From: Xanthostigma xanthostigma
Taxonomy: Eukaryota; Arthropoda; Insecta; Raphidioptera; Raphidiidae
Assembly (NCBI GenBank): GCA_963575645.1
Contig: OY754473.1
Location: forward strand, 7,378,001-7,442,000
Length of the DNA stretch: 64,000 bases
Direction of reading: 5' to 3'
The notes beneath the pieces were generated by a model that worked only from the letters and a program-made list of their open reading frames with translations, did not search any database and was not told the origin of the DNA. Shown in pieces: positions 1 to 11,895 of this stretch. The translations under genes and the position numbers were made by a program. Each line of letters opens with the position of its first letter. Position 1 is the stretch's first letter.

Positions 1-696
1 ATTTCAGAGCCGTTGAGACTACCACCACCTCCCAGCTACCTGCACGGGACGTGTGCTCGTCGGTGATTGGCCGTGATCGCTCGTTGCCTTTGTCACCTGT
101 CGCTTTCCTGCTTTAAAAATACAGTCGAGTAAGCTATTGTCAAGTTGTTATTTTAGTTTTGTTGAATTGCGAGTTTGTAGTTTTTCAACAGACTGTACGA
201 GGGCAAGCCCGCGTTCGCATCTAACTTCCGAGCCTGTCAGATTCGTGGCGCGTATTTAGGGCTTCACACGAGAGCGAGATTTTTCTCGTCTCGTCTCGTT
301 CTCGTCTCGGAAAAGCGAGACGAGACGAGACGATACGTTTTGGTAAATATTTTGGACGATACCGAGACCACATACAGTGCAACCCGAGAGTCTCGTTTAT
401 GGTCTCGTTAAATTTTTTTTTATAAAGTTTTTATTGGAAAAATTAGAAAAAATATTTCTATATAATAACGTAATAAATATAGCTTTAAAAAACTACTTAT
501 TATTATTTATTATTTAGTTTATATAATATAGGTATATTATCATTATTTAAAATTAAGCGAGACGAGACGAGACATCTGGTAACGAGACGAGACCGAGACT
601 TGAACGAGACTGAATTTTCTAGGGATTGACGAGACCGAGACGAGATTTTTGATAGTCTCGTCTACTCTCGTCTCGTGTGAAGCCCTACGCGTATTA
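1..696. mobile_element. TA-flanked MITE, left-truncated by the window and split by a hAT MITE
   Basis: Bases 1-256 plus 688-696 are an inverted relative of the element at 24553-24865: the same text, including a CAGACTGTACGAGGGCAAGC stretch near 191, runs in the opposite direction. The right end reads CGTGGCGCGTATTA followed by TA at 697-698. Its left terminus lies outside the window. The insertion at 257-687 interrupts it close to this end. Confidence 0.72.
257..687. mobile_element. hAT-type MITE built from CGAGA repeats, 8-bp target duplication
   Basis: The 431-bp element starts TAGGGCTTCACACGAGA and ends with its exact reverse complement (671-687). It is flanked by a perfect 8-bp duplication CGCGTATT (249-256 and 688-695), the hAT-superfamily signature. 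Next to each terminus is a run of CGAGA/TCTCG words (about 270-330 and 560-680), while the middle is AT-rich. It carries no coding sequence, so it depends on a transposase encoded elsewhere. Confidence 0.85.
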
Positions 697-702
697 TAAA
701 GA

Positions 703-3299
703 ATGAGTTCCGGGGTCGCGCGTTCGCCGCAAACGTAAAACGGTCAAGCAATTTTGGGCCAGCCCGTACGACGCACGCTTACATGTGTTTTATAAAATGT
801 GTTTCTAAGTTAGTGTCGTAGTCGCGCGTGAAAGTTTCGTGTGTGTATCTGCATCTGTTAGGAGCGGACTATACTCTCCTCAGTCAGTGACAGACCGGAC
901 GTGCTTTTGACGTGATGTGGTGACGAATTGCTTGCCCATACGCTCTCTCTATAGAGTACGATTGTTCTATTGCGAGAGCCCCGGCCACTTGTTGCGTATT
1001 TCTGACCGACCGTTTGCGCTTTTTTTCCTTTGGCTTGCAGTGTGTGCGTGAAGCAGTTTGCTGGTGTGTGCCAAATCGTTGGTCGTCGCGGGGCATGCGT
1101 GTGCCGAATTTTTTTTTTTTATTGTCTCGAGTTGCGAGTTGATTCGATGCGATTAAAATCAAGTGATTTTTGACAGTTAACTGTTTTTTCTAATTATTTC
1201 GAACCTCTGTGCGATGTACGTCAAAAATGTTATCTAATTATTATGTGGCAAGTTACGAAATGATTTAATCGATTTATTTCTGCGTAATAGTGACTTGTGA
1301 TACAGTTCTTCTACATCGATTTGTGTGTGTTTATTGTTCGAAAACGTTCTCCAGTTTCGAGACGGTTCCCGTTTGTTTTAAGTTTCGAATTGATTTCGCG
1401 GGAATGAAGTCGATAATTTGATGTTTTGAAGTTCTGCGTCAAATTAATAAATCGAATGTGCCGATTCGTTTGTTTTGATTCGTGCGTTTTAAGGTGAATT
1501 GTGTGAGTTTTTATCGATCTGTGTTTTAAGTTGTCGAGCATCCATAACACGCAATACCTCTCTCGCTAGTAATTTTGCTAAATTAATTCCTTGTGATATA
1601 AAAACTAATCGATATTTTTGTTTGATTTTTGTGCAACTTGTGATGATAAATGGTTACAAAGTGTCGCTAAAATCATTTTTTTAATTTTATTTTAAATAAT
1701 TACAAAAATAATAATTTTAAGTCGTTTCAAATTAAAATTAAAATCGGTAATAATGCGTCGTTATTTTTTAATGATTTCAAATAATAATAATAATAATAAT
1801 CATATTTTTAGTTGTCGTTAAAATCGCTCTATATAGCCATTACTGCGAAAGTAAAATATCGTTAATTCGTTACATTTTAAATTTTATAATAAAGTATGAA
1901 ACGTTATTTATGGACGATTGTCACCTGTCTTCACGTATCGTTAAAGTCACTATGTCGCTCATTACGTTTGACACTAAAAGCTAGTAACGTCGTTTAGTGT
2001 TTTAGTATTAGTAGGGTATACGTGATTTTAAATGGGTATCGATTATATCCAAGCCTTAAGGACATGTGCTTACCTTTCGTTTAATATGTATTATTTTTTA
2101 GAACTTAAATGCTTACGTAAGTCGTTGAAATCACTGAAACGGTAGTCTGAATTCATATTTTCATTTTAGTGTTAATTTTAACGATAAATTTTAAATGCAG
2201 CCCCAACTGTTCTTTAATTAGAATACTCGAATTGTTGGGGGATAGTAGGTACCTAATAGACAAACCGTAATAATGTGCCTAATGCGTCATATTAAAACAA
2301 CGACAACCCAACAATCTCGGTAGTTCTCAAACCTAAATTGCGATTGAAAATTTAAAATGATGTCTATTTTTGAAAAATAGTACCTAATGCTATTTTTCCA
2401 ATTATTGTTTTAAGGTACAAATATCATATGTTTGCAAACAATTAGTACCTATAACGTTATTTTTTTTTTATTATTTAATACTTAGCTAGGCATATCCAGT
2501 CTGCAATTTATATACAACTGTAAATTTTTATTGCAAGTATATATTTTGTTGTTTTGGACCGTAACTTTTGTTAAAATTTTATCTGTTTACTTTATTAATT
2601 AAGTAAGAATATAAAATCTCATTATATATAAATATTTTATGTTTTTTTACAATCGTGATTATTAATTTCGCTTATCAATGCATCTATTCATACCTTATTT
2701 GTATTCTAAAAAACTGTTTTTGTACAAATTAGTAATAAATTTATTTAAAAATGTTTAATTTAATTAACCAATGAAACAATTTTTCATTTTTAAACTGGGT
2801 TTTTTTCCGTGCGATGTTTTGTTTTTTAAACTGATATCTTTTTGTTTTTAAACGACGCTCATCTTTTTGTTGTTTTGTTTTCGTTGTTCATATGTTAATT
2901 AGGCATTTACGATTTAGATCGTGTGTGGAATTGATAATTATATTTTTTGACATTTTTTTGTGCATATTACCTACAATAGCTGTATTATTTAATGCGTATT
3001 TAAACAAATTTGAAGAGAAATCTGAGAAATAAGTAACATTTAATTACCTTTTAAAATAATATGTTTTATTGTTCTCAGTTAAGATTAATTACGACATTAA
3101 AAAATTGCTTTTTATGTAAGAATTTAGTAACACAATGGTAACATAATTACTCCCAAAATTGTTTGACATCACGAAACAAAATTTTACTGAAATCGCAATT
3201 AAGTATTCGTCGAGCATAAAATTTAGTTACGAAAGTGAAATTAATGGCGCCACTAAACCTACTTATTTTAAATATTCAATATGGACACATGGTTAACAA
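703..3299. other. Non-coding; possible promoter and untranslated first exon upstream of the SAM gene
   Basis: 703-1160 is less AT-rich than its surroundings and contains paired initiator-like TCAGT words at 880-888 (CTCCTCAGTCAGTGAC). A TGACG at 908 is roughly where a downstream promoter element would sit. This makes it a candidate start region for the downstream SAM gene, whose first exon is missing, but no start codon could be linked to 14227. From about 1160 to 3299 the DNA is AT-rich and I see no gene; short open frames here lack any family signal. Confidence 0.25.
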
Positions 3300-4259
3300 G
3301 ACGTGAATTAACGTAGCCCGTAGCATTAGATTATACGTAACTCATAACATGCGAATTGACGTAGCTCTAATCTATTGACGTAAATTAAAGAAATTCGTAG
3401 CACATGAGTCAACGTTATACGTAGCACGTGACAGAACGTAGTTCGATGCATACGAATTAACGAAAATCGTAGCGTGTGATTTAACGTAGCTCGATGAATG
3501 CAAGTTACCGTAACTCGTAGCACGTGAATTAACGTATTACGTAGTACGCGAATTAACTTAACTCGTCGTATTTGAGTAAACGTAACTCGTAGCATTCTAA
3601 TTAACGTAGCTCGTAACGTGTGAACTATTTACGCAAAGCTATTCACGTTAGTTGAAGTATTTCGTAGCACGTAAATCAACGTTAAACGTAGCACGTGATT
3701 GAACGTAGTTCAAAAGAATACGAATTAACGTAAATCGTAGCGAGTGATTTAACGTAACTCGTAGCACGTGGATTAACGTAAATCGTAGTACGTGAGTTAA
3801 CGTTAAACGTAGCACGCAATTAAACGTAGTTCAACAGAATTTCCAATTTAACGTAATTCGTAGCGTGTGATTTAACGTAGCTCGAAGAATCTGATTTAAC
3901 GTAACTCGTAGTACCTACATGGATTAACGTACTTCGTAGTACGTGAGTCAACGTTAAACGTAGCACGTAATTGAACCTAGTTCAAAAGAATACGAATTAA
4001 CGTAAAAAGTAGTGATTGATTTAACGTAGCTCTAAGAATGCGATTTAACTTAACTCGTAGTACATGGATTAACGTACTTCGTAGTACGTGAGTCAACGTT
4101 AAACGTAGCACGTGATTGAACGTAGTTCAAAAGATTATACGAATTAACGTAAATCATAGCGAGTGATTTAACGTAGCTTGAAGAATGCGATTTAACGTAA
4201 GTCGTAGCACGTGGATTAACGTAATTCGTAGTACGTGAATTTACGTCATTCGTAGCATA
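3300..4259. repeat. Degenerate 24-bp minisatellite with higher-order structure
   Basis: About 40 imperfect copies of a 24-bp unit close to CGTAGCACGTGAATTAACGT + AACT. Variants of the unit recur in order, giving a higher-order period near 145-150 bp in the right half: the phrase GTAGTACGTGAGT(T/C)AACG occurs near 3787, 3937 and 4082, each time followed by the same series of variant units. CACGTG and AACGTT palindromes recur. Because 24 is a multiple of 3, reading frames show an 8-residue periodicity that is not coding evidence. Confidence 0.9.
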
Positions 4260-4639
4260 TTAAAATAACTTTCTGCACGTTTTATAATATGTCTTTCGCC
4301 GTCTGCAATAAATGCATAACTTCAATAAAATAACTGTGTTTTTAAAAAGTTTGAACTGTCCATGCCTAATTTTAACCATGTCTAATGGCTTAACGTTTAG
4401 AGTGCGTTTTTTTTCAATAATATAATTAATATTTAACTGGTTTTCTAGTTAATTAACAATTGTGACCATGCATACGTAATAATGTACATAACGTGAAGAC
4501 GACTTCTGCAATTCAACGAATCTATAATCTCAGTGTTTCTGTTTTATCAGAGGTGTATTGAGTGGGATTTTGTTTACAAATCGTGTACCTACTGGCTTTG
4601 TAGCTAATCATATGTTTCGTTTATTACATTTCTTTTTGC

Positions 4640-4764
4640 AGTGAAACTTCTTTAACTGCGTATCTGTTTGAAAAATATTAATTAATCAACGCATCAATCG
4701 AGTATATAATAAAATTATAAAAACAAAACAAACAGATATCACAAACGGTTAAAGAAGTTTCACT
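4640..4764. mobile_element. Short TIR/hairpin element, GTGAAACTTCTTTAAC family
   Basis: AGTGAAACTTCTTTAAC (4640) faces its exact reverse complement GTTAAAGAAGTTTCACT (4748-4764), with a second partial match inside (TATCTGTTTG and CAAACAGATA). A relative with the same arrangement lies at 55098-55200. At 125 bp it could be a very short MITE. Confidence 0.6.
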
Positions 4765-5330
4765 TCTTCCAGGTGAGCTTAGCGGATGAAGCTCACGCGT
4801 TTTTTTTTCAAAAAAAAAGCAGGACACAAAAAGAACTAAACACAAAGTGAAGAAGGAATTGTTACAAGCATTATTTTAAAAACGTGTCTTAAATACGATG
4901 TTCGGGATTGTTTTAATATTAACTGTTGATAACATGTGTTAATAAAAAAAAACGGGACGCAACAAAAAAAAGACACCACGCACACAGCGGAGGAGGTGGC
5001 CGATTGGCGTTTGTTGTTATCCAGAGGCGGACTAAGTGGGTGTTCGGTGTTGTGTTTTGTTTATTTATTTATTGTATTCATATGATGTCACGATGTGATG
5101 GCCCAAGCCAATCGAACTGTACGCCAGGTGAAGCAGGGAGAGCGCCTGAGACGTTCACAGCACACGGCGATCTCCTCGTTATTGGTTCCAGGTGATTATC
5201 GCATTCTCTCTCGCTCTTTTGTTTTTTTTTTTTTTTTTTTGTTCTAACGGCCTTATATTACACACTCTATACCGAGAGTACAGCGGTGGACAAAAAAGTA
5301 TGTAATACCATACCCAGCTTCAAAATAAGC

Positions 5331-5412
5331 GAATACATAAAAGCTATCACTAAATCCAGCGCCACAGCACGCTTGAACCTAGCTGTCAAATCTAGCAGGA
5401 ATTTAGCAGCAA
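5331..5412 (+). repeat. Dispersed repeat fragment, paired with 25171-25240
   Basis: The wording from GAATACATAAAAGCTATCAC onward (ATCCAGCGC, ACAGCACGCTTGAA) matches 25171-25240 in the same orientation with scattered differences. The parent element is not identifiable from two fragments. Confidence 0.5.
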
Positions 5413-5592
5413 AACCAGTCTCGTGCAAAGCGGCCTTTACAAATTATTTATACCAAATTATTATTCTCAGGAGTTCTGTTTGTTTGAAGTTCCGATGACA
5501 ATACAATATTTTAATAACTAACTGACCGGTTCGGCTTTCGTCCGGATGCAAATCACATTTTTAATAAAGCACACTGAAAGCTTAAAAATATA

Positions 5593-5909
5593 AATAGGTA
5601 AAAAAACTTTTAAGTTAAACGTTTTTATTGTGCAATCGATAATGTACCTACTAGAAACTAGAAAATAACTATGAGGTACCATAGAGGACTTTGATTACAG
5701 TGAAATAAAATCGTGGGGGGCATTTAGCAGAAAACTTATTTGAGATTTCGACTGCCGTCTTCGACCATAATGTAACAATAAATACCCCCCGCGATTTTAT
5801 TTAAGATTAATCAAAGCCCTCCATGGTGACTCATAATTAATTTCTATGTTTTTAGTACATTATCGACTGTACAATAAAAACGTTTAAATTAAAAGTTTTT
5901 TTACCTATT
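5593..5909. mobile_element. Fold-back MITE with arms of about 130 bp
   Basis: AATAGGTAAAAAAACTTTTAA at the left matches the reverse complement ending at 5909. The arms stay complementary inward through ATCGATAATGTAC and the purine run GTGGGGGGCATT against the CCCCCCGCGATT side, leaving only a small loop near 5745-5780. No coding capacity. Confidence 0.8.
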
Positions 5910-5985
5910 CTACGTAAAATAATTATAAACCTTTTTCGTATTTGTTATTAATTTTTTTCGGCATCTAGCATATTATTTTTAATAA

Positions 5986-6481
5986 CTAGTGTGACCTGTG
6001 CGAATTATTCGCACTAAATAAGTATAATAATTATCACTTTACAAAATTATTTTTTAAATATGATTGCAGGTATTCAATTCGTTTCTAATTTTGCACACTG
6101 CTTAGGTATAACGATCTTCTTTTTGTTGTATTACAATATGAAGCTCAGATGACAGATCGAAGAAATATTTTACTAAAATTGTCATATAGAGGCGCAAGTA
6201 GCAAAAGCGTTGAGCTAAGCCGTCAGATGGCATCATGCAGCATTGCTGTGACGCTGTTCAGGTGTTTCAAAATTAAAGCCATCAGATGGCAGACGTTGTT
6301 CAACGTTGCTGTATTTTAATTAATTTACAAAAACAAAAGCAATAATAAATTTTTTAGTTGTCGATGTCAGTAGAGCAAGCAATTATCTGTAAAATGATAT
6401 ATAATTTATGTGGAGAAATTGTGAGGTTTTTTCTAAAAAGGGAGGCAAACATCTTTAACCTTAGCGTATTAATATATATGA
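5986..6481 (-). mobile_element. Non-autonomous Helitron, copy 1 (496 bp)
   Basis: On the minus strand it begins TCATATATATTAATACGC at 6481 and ends ...TGCGAATAATTCGCA, nine bases, CTAG at 5986. It is preceded by A and followed by T, the Helitron insertion preference. It lacks about 100 bp of the internal repeated region found in the copies at 20269 and 31100. Confidence 0.85.
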
Positions 6482-7060
6482 TTTCAATTTCAGTACCTCA
6501 ATCGATTCCCGTCCCAGCAAAAATCTGTCGCGTGCAATAGGTTCGTCACTCCTGGGTGTAGGCTTACAATCTCAATGCAATTCGAATGTTCTCTATTTTT
6601 CTGTCCGATACTGTACAAATCGCGTAGGCTAGAGCAGGCACGCGATCTATACCGTTAACACACGGGCGTTATTATTTATTGTAACTAGTTAAACGATTTA
6701 TGCTACGAAATCGTTAAAAGGCCATGTATATGATATTTTCAATCCGAGAAATGATCTCTGTCTGTATATACCTATACCTAATAAAAACACGATTATTCTA
6801 TGCATAGATATTATTTCACATATTATAAGTGTTATTATATAAACTTTATACGTTTTTTTTTTACTGTTATGTTTATGCGGAATGGTTCTATCGAATTTAT
6901 TATGAAACTTGGATCTAAAATCTAGATCAATTTTATTTCGCTGATTTCATCGTTCATATTTCTCATGTACCGATATACAAGGGACCCCGCACAATTTGTG
7001 CGGCACAAATCTTATGGAAATTGGTTCCCGGTTAAATTGATCGAAAACAGTTTTATTTTT
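6482..7060. other. No gene seen
   Basis: AT-rich sequence between a Helitron copy and a tRNA-like element. I find no coding signal, no tandem repeat and no terminal repeats here. Confidence 0.5.
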
Positions 7061-7620
7061 ACACGTTTTATATTAGTTTCACTTGTAAGTTTGTATAATG
7101 TATGTAACTATGTATGTTTGTAAACTCGTTTGGACTACAGCAAGTGGTTTATATAGTGGTATAATATGCCAGCACTGTAAGTACACTGGCTAGTCGTGCG
7201 GTCTAAGGCACGGGTCTTCGCTGACGTCACGGGTCGCGGGTTCTAATCCCGTCCACGCCGAAAAAAAATTGTTTATTTTTCGGAAAATTTTTGACAATAA
7301 ATCGAACTAAAAAGTGGAAAATAACTATAGTTTTAAAAAAAAACTAAAAAACACGCTTCATATCGAACTAAAAAGTAAAAAATAATTTTTTTCTAAAATA
7401 AGCTTAAAACAATAATGAATAAAAAATACAAGTATTATTGTGAAAAAAGCGTGGGGCGCGCGATGTACGAAAATGTGGAACAAAGCGCCCTACGCGGTTT
7501 TCACAATAATATAAGTACTTGTATTTTTTATTCATTATGTTTTAAGCTTGTTTAAAAAAAATATTTTTTACTTTTTAGTTCGATATTAAGCGTGTTTTTT
7601 AGTTTTTTTTAAACTATATT
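7061..7620 (+). mobile_element. tRNA-like head plus long palindrome, composite element copy 1
   Basis: Starts near ACACGTTTTATATTAG, shared with copies at 39030-39674 (minus) and 58152-58600 (plus). At 7181-7259 lies a tRNA-like block (TAGTCGTGCGGTCTAAGGC and the B-box-like GGTTCTAATCC at 7239-7249) resembling a Leu/Ser-type tRNA. From about 7320 to 7600 it folds back on itself around a centre of GTGAAAAAAGCGTGGGGCGC and its complement. The tRNA-like part lacks a credible complete cloverleaf and is flanked by repeats, so it is not called a tRNA gene. Confidence 0.75.
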
Positions 7621-7938
7621 TATAAAAAACGTTTGAAAAAGTAGGTACTTTTTAGAATCTGTGCCTTATGATCTAAATGATCTTTTATTGTAATGTATTT
7701 TATATTTTTCGACGATTTGTATCCAATTTGGCCACACAAATATAATTAATAATAATAATACTATACACTTTTGCACATAATTATGTATTTTGCAATCAAA
7801 ATTGTTCTATGTATAGTGTAGATGCATATCTAATGTATATTTTTTTATCTGCGTATTTTCTTGTATTTTGACTTGTCATATTCAACTTGTAGTGACAACA
7901 TGACCAATAAAATATTATTATTATTATTATTATAGTTT

Positions 7939-8334
7939 GAAGGTCGCTAAGAAAAAGTGTCCATGGGCGCATAGCCTAAAAACCAATGGATCTTTAGCTA
8001 TACAGATAATATGTTTAGCGAGATTTAAGATATAGGGATCTCCATTGAATTCACAATCTAAAAAAATCTTAAGCTCTGGAAATATGTTTTCGAGTGCGCT
8101 GAATCCCAATATGACATTATTATTTTATACAGGGTGGACACCTTCCAACATTATCTACCTAGTTTTCGACTATTTTTCTATTTCTAAAAAAAAGCACAAA
8201 AGTTGTACACGGAACATGTTTGTGAATTCAATAGATATCCCTATATATCTAAAATCTCGCTAAACATATCTGTAGCTAAAAATCTATTGGTTTTTAGGCT
8301 CTGCAACCATGGACACTTTTTCTCAGTGACCTTC
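7939..8334. mobile_element. Fold-back element with arms of about 110 bp
   Basis: GAAGGTC at 7939 and GACCTTC ending at 8334 are the outer ends. The arms pair through AGAAAAAGTGTCCATGG, AACCAATGGATCTTTAGCTA and ATGTTTAGCGAGATTT and their complements on the right. A CAGGGTGGACACC word sits in the middle at about 8139. Confidence 0.8.
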
Positions 8335-9102
8335 CCACACACAAAAAAACTTTTTGGTTGGCAACAATGCAAGCATGAAAAAGAATAATTCATATTTATT
8401 ATTTAGTAAACAAAACGATTTTGCGATTTTTAGCTATACTAATCTTGATGCAGTTTAATGTTTATGGAATTTTAAGTATGAAATATTGGTTATTCGTGGG
8501 ATGTTTAGGTTTCTTGGCTCGCCGGGTGTGCGTCTTGTGGGTTTTAAAATTTTTTGCACGCGCAATTATTTTTAAACTTTAAAACCTTGCTACTACTGAC
8601 CAATTCTAAAATTTTGACGTTATTGGACAATGTTTGTTTCAAAATAAAGAATAGATACTTCTAAATCGTGCACAATAAATTTAATTTGTATTTTCTAAAC
8701 GTCTTATAGGTAAAAGTTATTACGAAAATATGTTCTACTTAAAATAAATCGCGTACAAACAATAATTACGTTTTAATAATTTATGCAGTTTTATTTTGTC
8801 TACGGGTTCGTTGCTTAACGTAGCGTTGAAGTCTGCAGCAAGGTATAAAAGAGTTACAAATAAATTTTGCGTGTTAAAAACGTTATCGTATAGACTTTCC
8901 ACTGAGGGTTAAAAATTTATTTTTATAAAATAAAGTTTTAATGCAGAACTCAGAGTTATACATATATTTAATAATTTACTATATGAATCGTTGTCTATCT
9001 ACTCAATGTGCGGTGAGTGAAAGCAACAAAGCGTATCGAAAATATATCCGCGTCTCTTTCTTCAATGCAATTCCCTGATTTCTTCGATGAGAGGATTGGT
9101 TG

Positions 9103-9145
<43 letters not shown>

Positions 9146-9530
9146 ATTTATTCCCAAAAAAAAGATATTACACAATGTATTTATACAATTAATTTGTGGA
9201 ATTAACCTATCCAACTTGGCAGAGCCAGTGCTAGGATGTACTTGCATTCAATCAGAATAAAGTATCTCTGTTTCAAAAACTTTGTCTTTTTCTATGACGT
9301 TAACATGGGTGTACCCAGCTTTTGACTCAAAAATAAATTTTAAATACAAACACAATGGAAAATAAAATTAATCGCGAAAGTAAGTTTCACTTCTGTCGTG
9401 TGTGCGGCGACGCAGTACTATTTAAAAAATAGCGCCAAGTCATATTCGCAAATAATTATTTTTCTCAAGTTCCGACAAAATTGATTTGAATTGAAATTCG
9501 ACTTAGACAAGTTGTTATGGTTGTAAAAAA
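8335..9530. other. No gene seen; one trinucleotide microsatellite
   Basis: AT-rich, without coding signal. The only structured item is the (ATA)n tract at 9102-9143. Confidence 0.5.
9102..9143. repeat. (AAT)n microsatellite, about 14 units
   Basis: An uninterrupted AAT/ATA run of about 42 bp. A shorter version lies at about 7911-7934. Confidence 0.95.
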
Positions 9531-9950
9531 AAATTGGTTGTCTGTAAAGTCGGTTTACGGACGATAGTTTTACGTGATAACGTATTCCGCTCGAATATCA
9601 TATTTAAAAATACATAACCTAAATTTTAGTAGCTGTCAAACTATATTTTTACCGACTAATAATTTGATCAACCAAAGCAAAATACATATTTTTAAGCAAT
9701 TATAAAAGACATTTAAAAGAATGTATATATATTATATATTTGTTAACAAACCGTATAATTTATCTGGCCCTCTGTCACATGTAGCTTTCGCTGGAACAGC
9801 CAAAAAAAATGTTGAACGCACACTACTCTCTCACGTCACGCGAGAAGAGAGAGACTATCGCTTATATCGCGCTCTCGCTTGCGGAACGTTACTCTTTTTC
9901 GTGCGTGCAGCCGGTGTTTCATTAATTTATAAGACGTTATCACGTCAAAA
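9531..9950 (+). mobile_element. ACGTGATAACGT-TIR element, copy A (with internal insertion)
   Basis: Begins AATTGGTTGTCTGTAAAGTC and ends ATAAGACGTTATCACGTCAA. The subterminal pair TTTTACGTGATAACGTATTC / GACGTTATCACGTCAAAA is inverted. Copies B (11896-12078) and C (37146-37402) are on the other strand. Compared with C it holds about 170 extra bases around 9650-9830. Confidence 0.7.
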
Positions 9951-10325
9951 AGAAAAACTGCAGTTATCTAAGTCTAATTTAGAACATAATTGATCAAACA
10001 TCTTTCTGTTATTCTTGAGAAAGAGTCGCAGACATTCAGTCGGACACATTATAATTTCGATAAGATCTGTTTTCATGTTCGGCTACTGTTTGTTTTATAA
10101 TGAACACGTTGTTTTTTTTTGAGATAATGGGTCGCTTCCTGAGGCGCTACAACCGCACCGACGACCCCGCCACTTTATTAACTGCCGTCTTTTAACTACA
10201 GCGCTCCGACCCGGCTTCGTCCGGGGTAGATTTTAAGTTCGTCGAATCTTGATGTCTGTTAGTTTAGTCGCACTAAATTCACATTGTAAATGTTTTTTTT
10301 TGAGGATATCGCTCATTTCTTCAAA

Positions 10326-10497
10326 TTTTCGGGCTTGTAGGCCGGGGTCTGCCGATATTTCTACCCGACGTTTCGTCTACAAGGCGATGTGGCAGCGGGC
10401 GAAGTGTTCTTCTGGGGCGGCTTACTGCTTGATAATGTTTACCGCAGTTGTAAACGAAACGTCAGGTAGAGATACCAACGGATCACAAGCCCAAAAA
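10326..10497. mobile_element. Small TIR element with CGAAACGTC words
   Basis: The left arm (TTTCGGGCTTGTAGGCC ... ACCCGACGTTTCGTCTACAA) matches the reverse complement of the right arm (TTGTAAACGAAACGTCAGGT ... ACAAGCCCAAAAAT) with about 80% identity. The loop is about 60 bp. Confidence 0.6.
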
Positions 10498-10604
10498 TCA
10501 AGAAGACTTGAAACAACACCAGCCGTGAAAGCCTATTCACTCATTTTTGATTTATTGGTATATTAATATTTGTATTATTTTTTTTTAATAATAATAAGAT
10601 TTAG

Positions 10605-10878
10605 TAAATAAAATTATCGACCAATTTTTCAGACAATATAAACTAGGTACTTAATAAAAAATTCTGTGTTATTATTTTTTGATTATTTTGATAATCATTA
10701 ATAATTTTGAAAGATTTTATAAAAAGCTAATTAGATTATAAATATTAATTATTTTTTATATTTTTAGATCAGTTCTGAAGAAGGTCCAAATCCGGATTGA
10801 AACGTTAATGTATTAATTATTTTTTATTTTTTTTTGTTAATATATTGTCTGAAAAATTGGTCGATAATTTTATTTATT
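10605..10878. mobile_element. TIR element carrying a hammerhead-like core
   Basis: A 36-bp arm (TAAATAAAATTATCGACCAA ...) at 10605-10640 is repeated as its near-perfect complement at 10841-10878. In the middle lies CTGAAGA (10775-10781), a stem-forming GGTCC/GGATT pair and GAAACGTT (10799-10806), which is the conserved order of a hammerhead ribozyme core. No coding sequence. Confidence 0.65.
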
Positions 10879-11895
10879 GAAGAGTTCTAATCAGACGTTA
10901 ATCAAAGATTTGAAAAAGATTTAGTACTATGACGATAATATGTAAAAAAAGAACAGCAATGCCATCTCTCGGTGTAAAAATGAAAAGCCCAACTGTATTT
11001 ATATTCGTATAAACAAATAAGATTTTTTAGTTGATCTTGGACGATCGCATTGATTGCGCATTTTATGCAACAACAAAAAGTAGGCTTTTCAAACAGAGAA
11101 AGAATTTTACAATCTGTAAAAAAAATATCTTTACGATCTAGTTAGCTTAAGTGGTTATAATTTATTATAATAATATATCTAGGATCTATACACCGTATGA
11201 TTACCATTACAGATTATGTTGTATGCTTTTAACAAAAGATTCAATCCTTTGATAGCCCAGGCCTTTGTTGTTGATCATTTGTAACAATTGAAGGAAGTGC
11301 TGCAACAGTTATTTTGTTGAAAGAGATCGCGTTTTGTTTTTATAATATTATTGTTTCAGCATCGTATGTAGAGTGAAGCCGTTTCCCCCCCGGGGGGGCG
11401 AGAGCTATTTATCAATCGATCGACCGCGATACCCAATCACCAAACCTTCTCTGTTCTGTAGTCGGGACAATCGGCAGCTCGATCAAAGACGAATCAGAAC
11501 ACTGAAAATCGACACGTCCCGCGTAAATCCGGTTGCCAGACGTCCGATATGGCTGACTTTTTTACAGTCGTGTCCGGCCAAATAGTTACAAGTCGGGGGC
11601 AAGATTTTTGTCAATGAAATTTAAAGGAAAATTGCCTTGGAGATAAAGAAAAAATTATTGCCAATATTCGTACCTACTTGTGGAATGTTGTTATTTTTTA
11701 AATGTTTAAAGATTTTTTTAATTTCACTAATTAAAATTCCAAAGTTAAATAGTAACATAGTAGAATTTTTGAATTTTAATGAAGATCTTTTCGTTTTTCC
11801 TACTAGAAGAATTTCGCTGTGTGGTTAATTTTGGTAATAAAAAATATGATTGATTAGTATAAAACAATTAAAGATAGCTACCCAGTAGAGTTTTT
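10879..11895. other. No gene seen; a C7G7 run
   Basis: Mostly AT-rich. At 11385-11398 sits CCCCCCCGGGGGGG, and the following 200 bp is GC-richer with no recognisable protein. This block may be another repeat with only one copy in the window. Confidence 0.4.

Larger units (their letters stand above)
4260..5592. other. Non-coding stretch with short hairpin element and T-run
   Basis: Apart from the hairpin at 4640-4764 and the repeat word at 5331-5412, this region shows only an AT-rich sequence, a T-run near 5220-5240 and short unsupported open frames. No gene is visible. Confidence 0.5.

Noticed and set aside
884..1550. Minus-strand open frames near a possible promoter region
   Set aside because: They are short, basic and repeat-free but show no domain or splice context.
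3326..3595. Minus-strand open frame of 89 residues with repeating LR-x-T phrases
   Set aside because: The 8-residue period is the 24-bp minisatellite read in frame, so it is not coding evidence.
3300..4259. CRISPR-like array
   Set aside because: The units are contiguous and degenerate without spacers, and the genome is eukaryotic.
7181..7259. tRNA gene candidates (also at 39477-39560 and 58257-58340)
   Set aside because: Only box-B-like wording and part of the tRNA 5' half are present, the block recurs within a repeated element, and no complete cloverleaf could be drawn.
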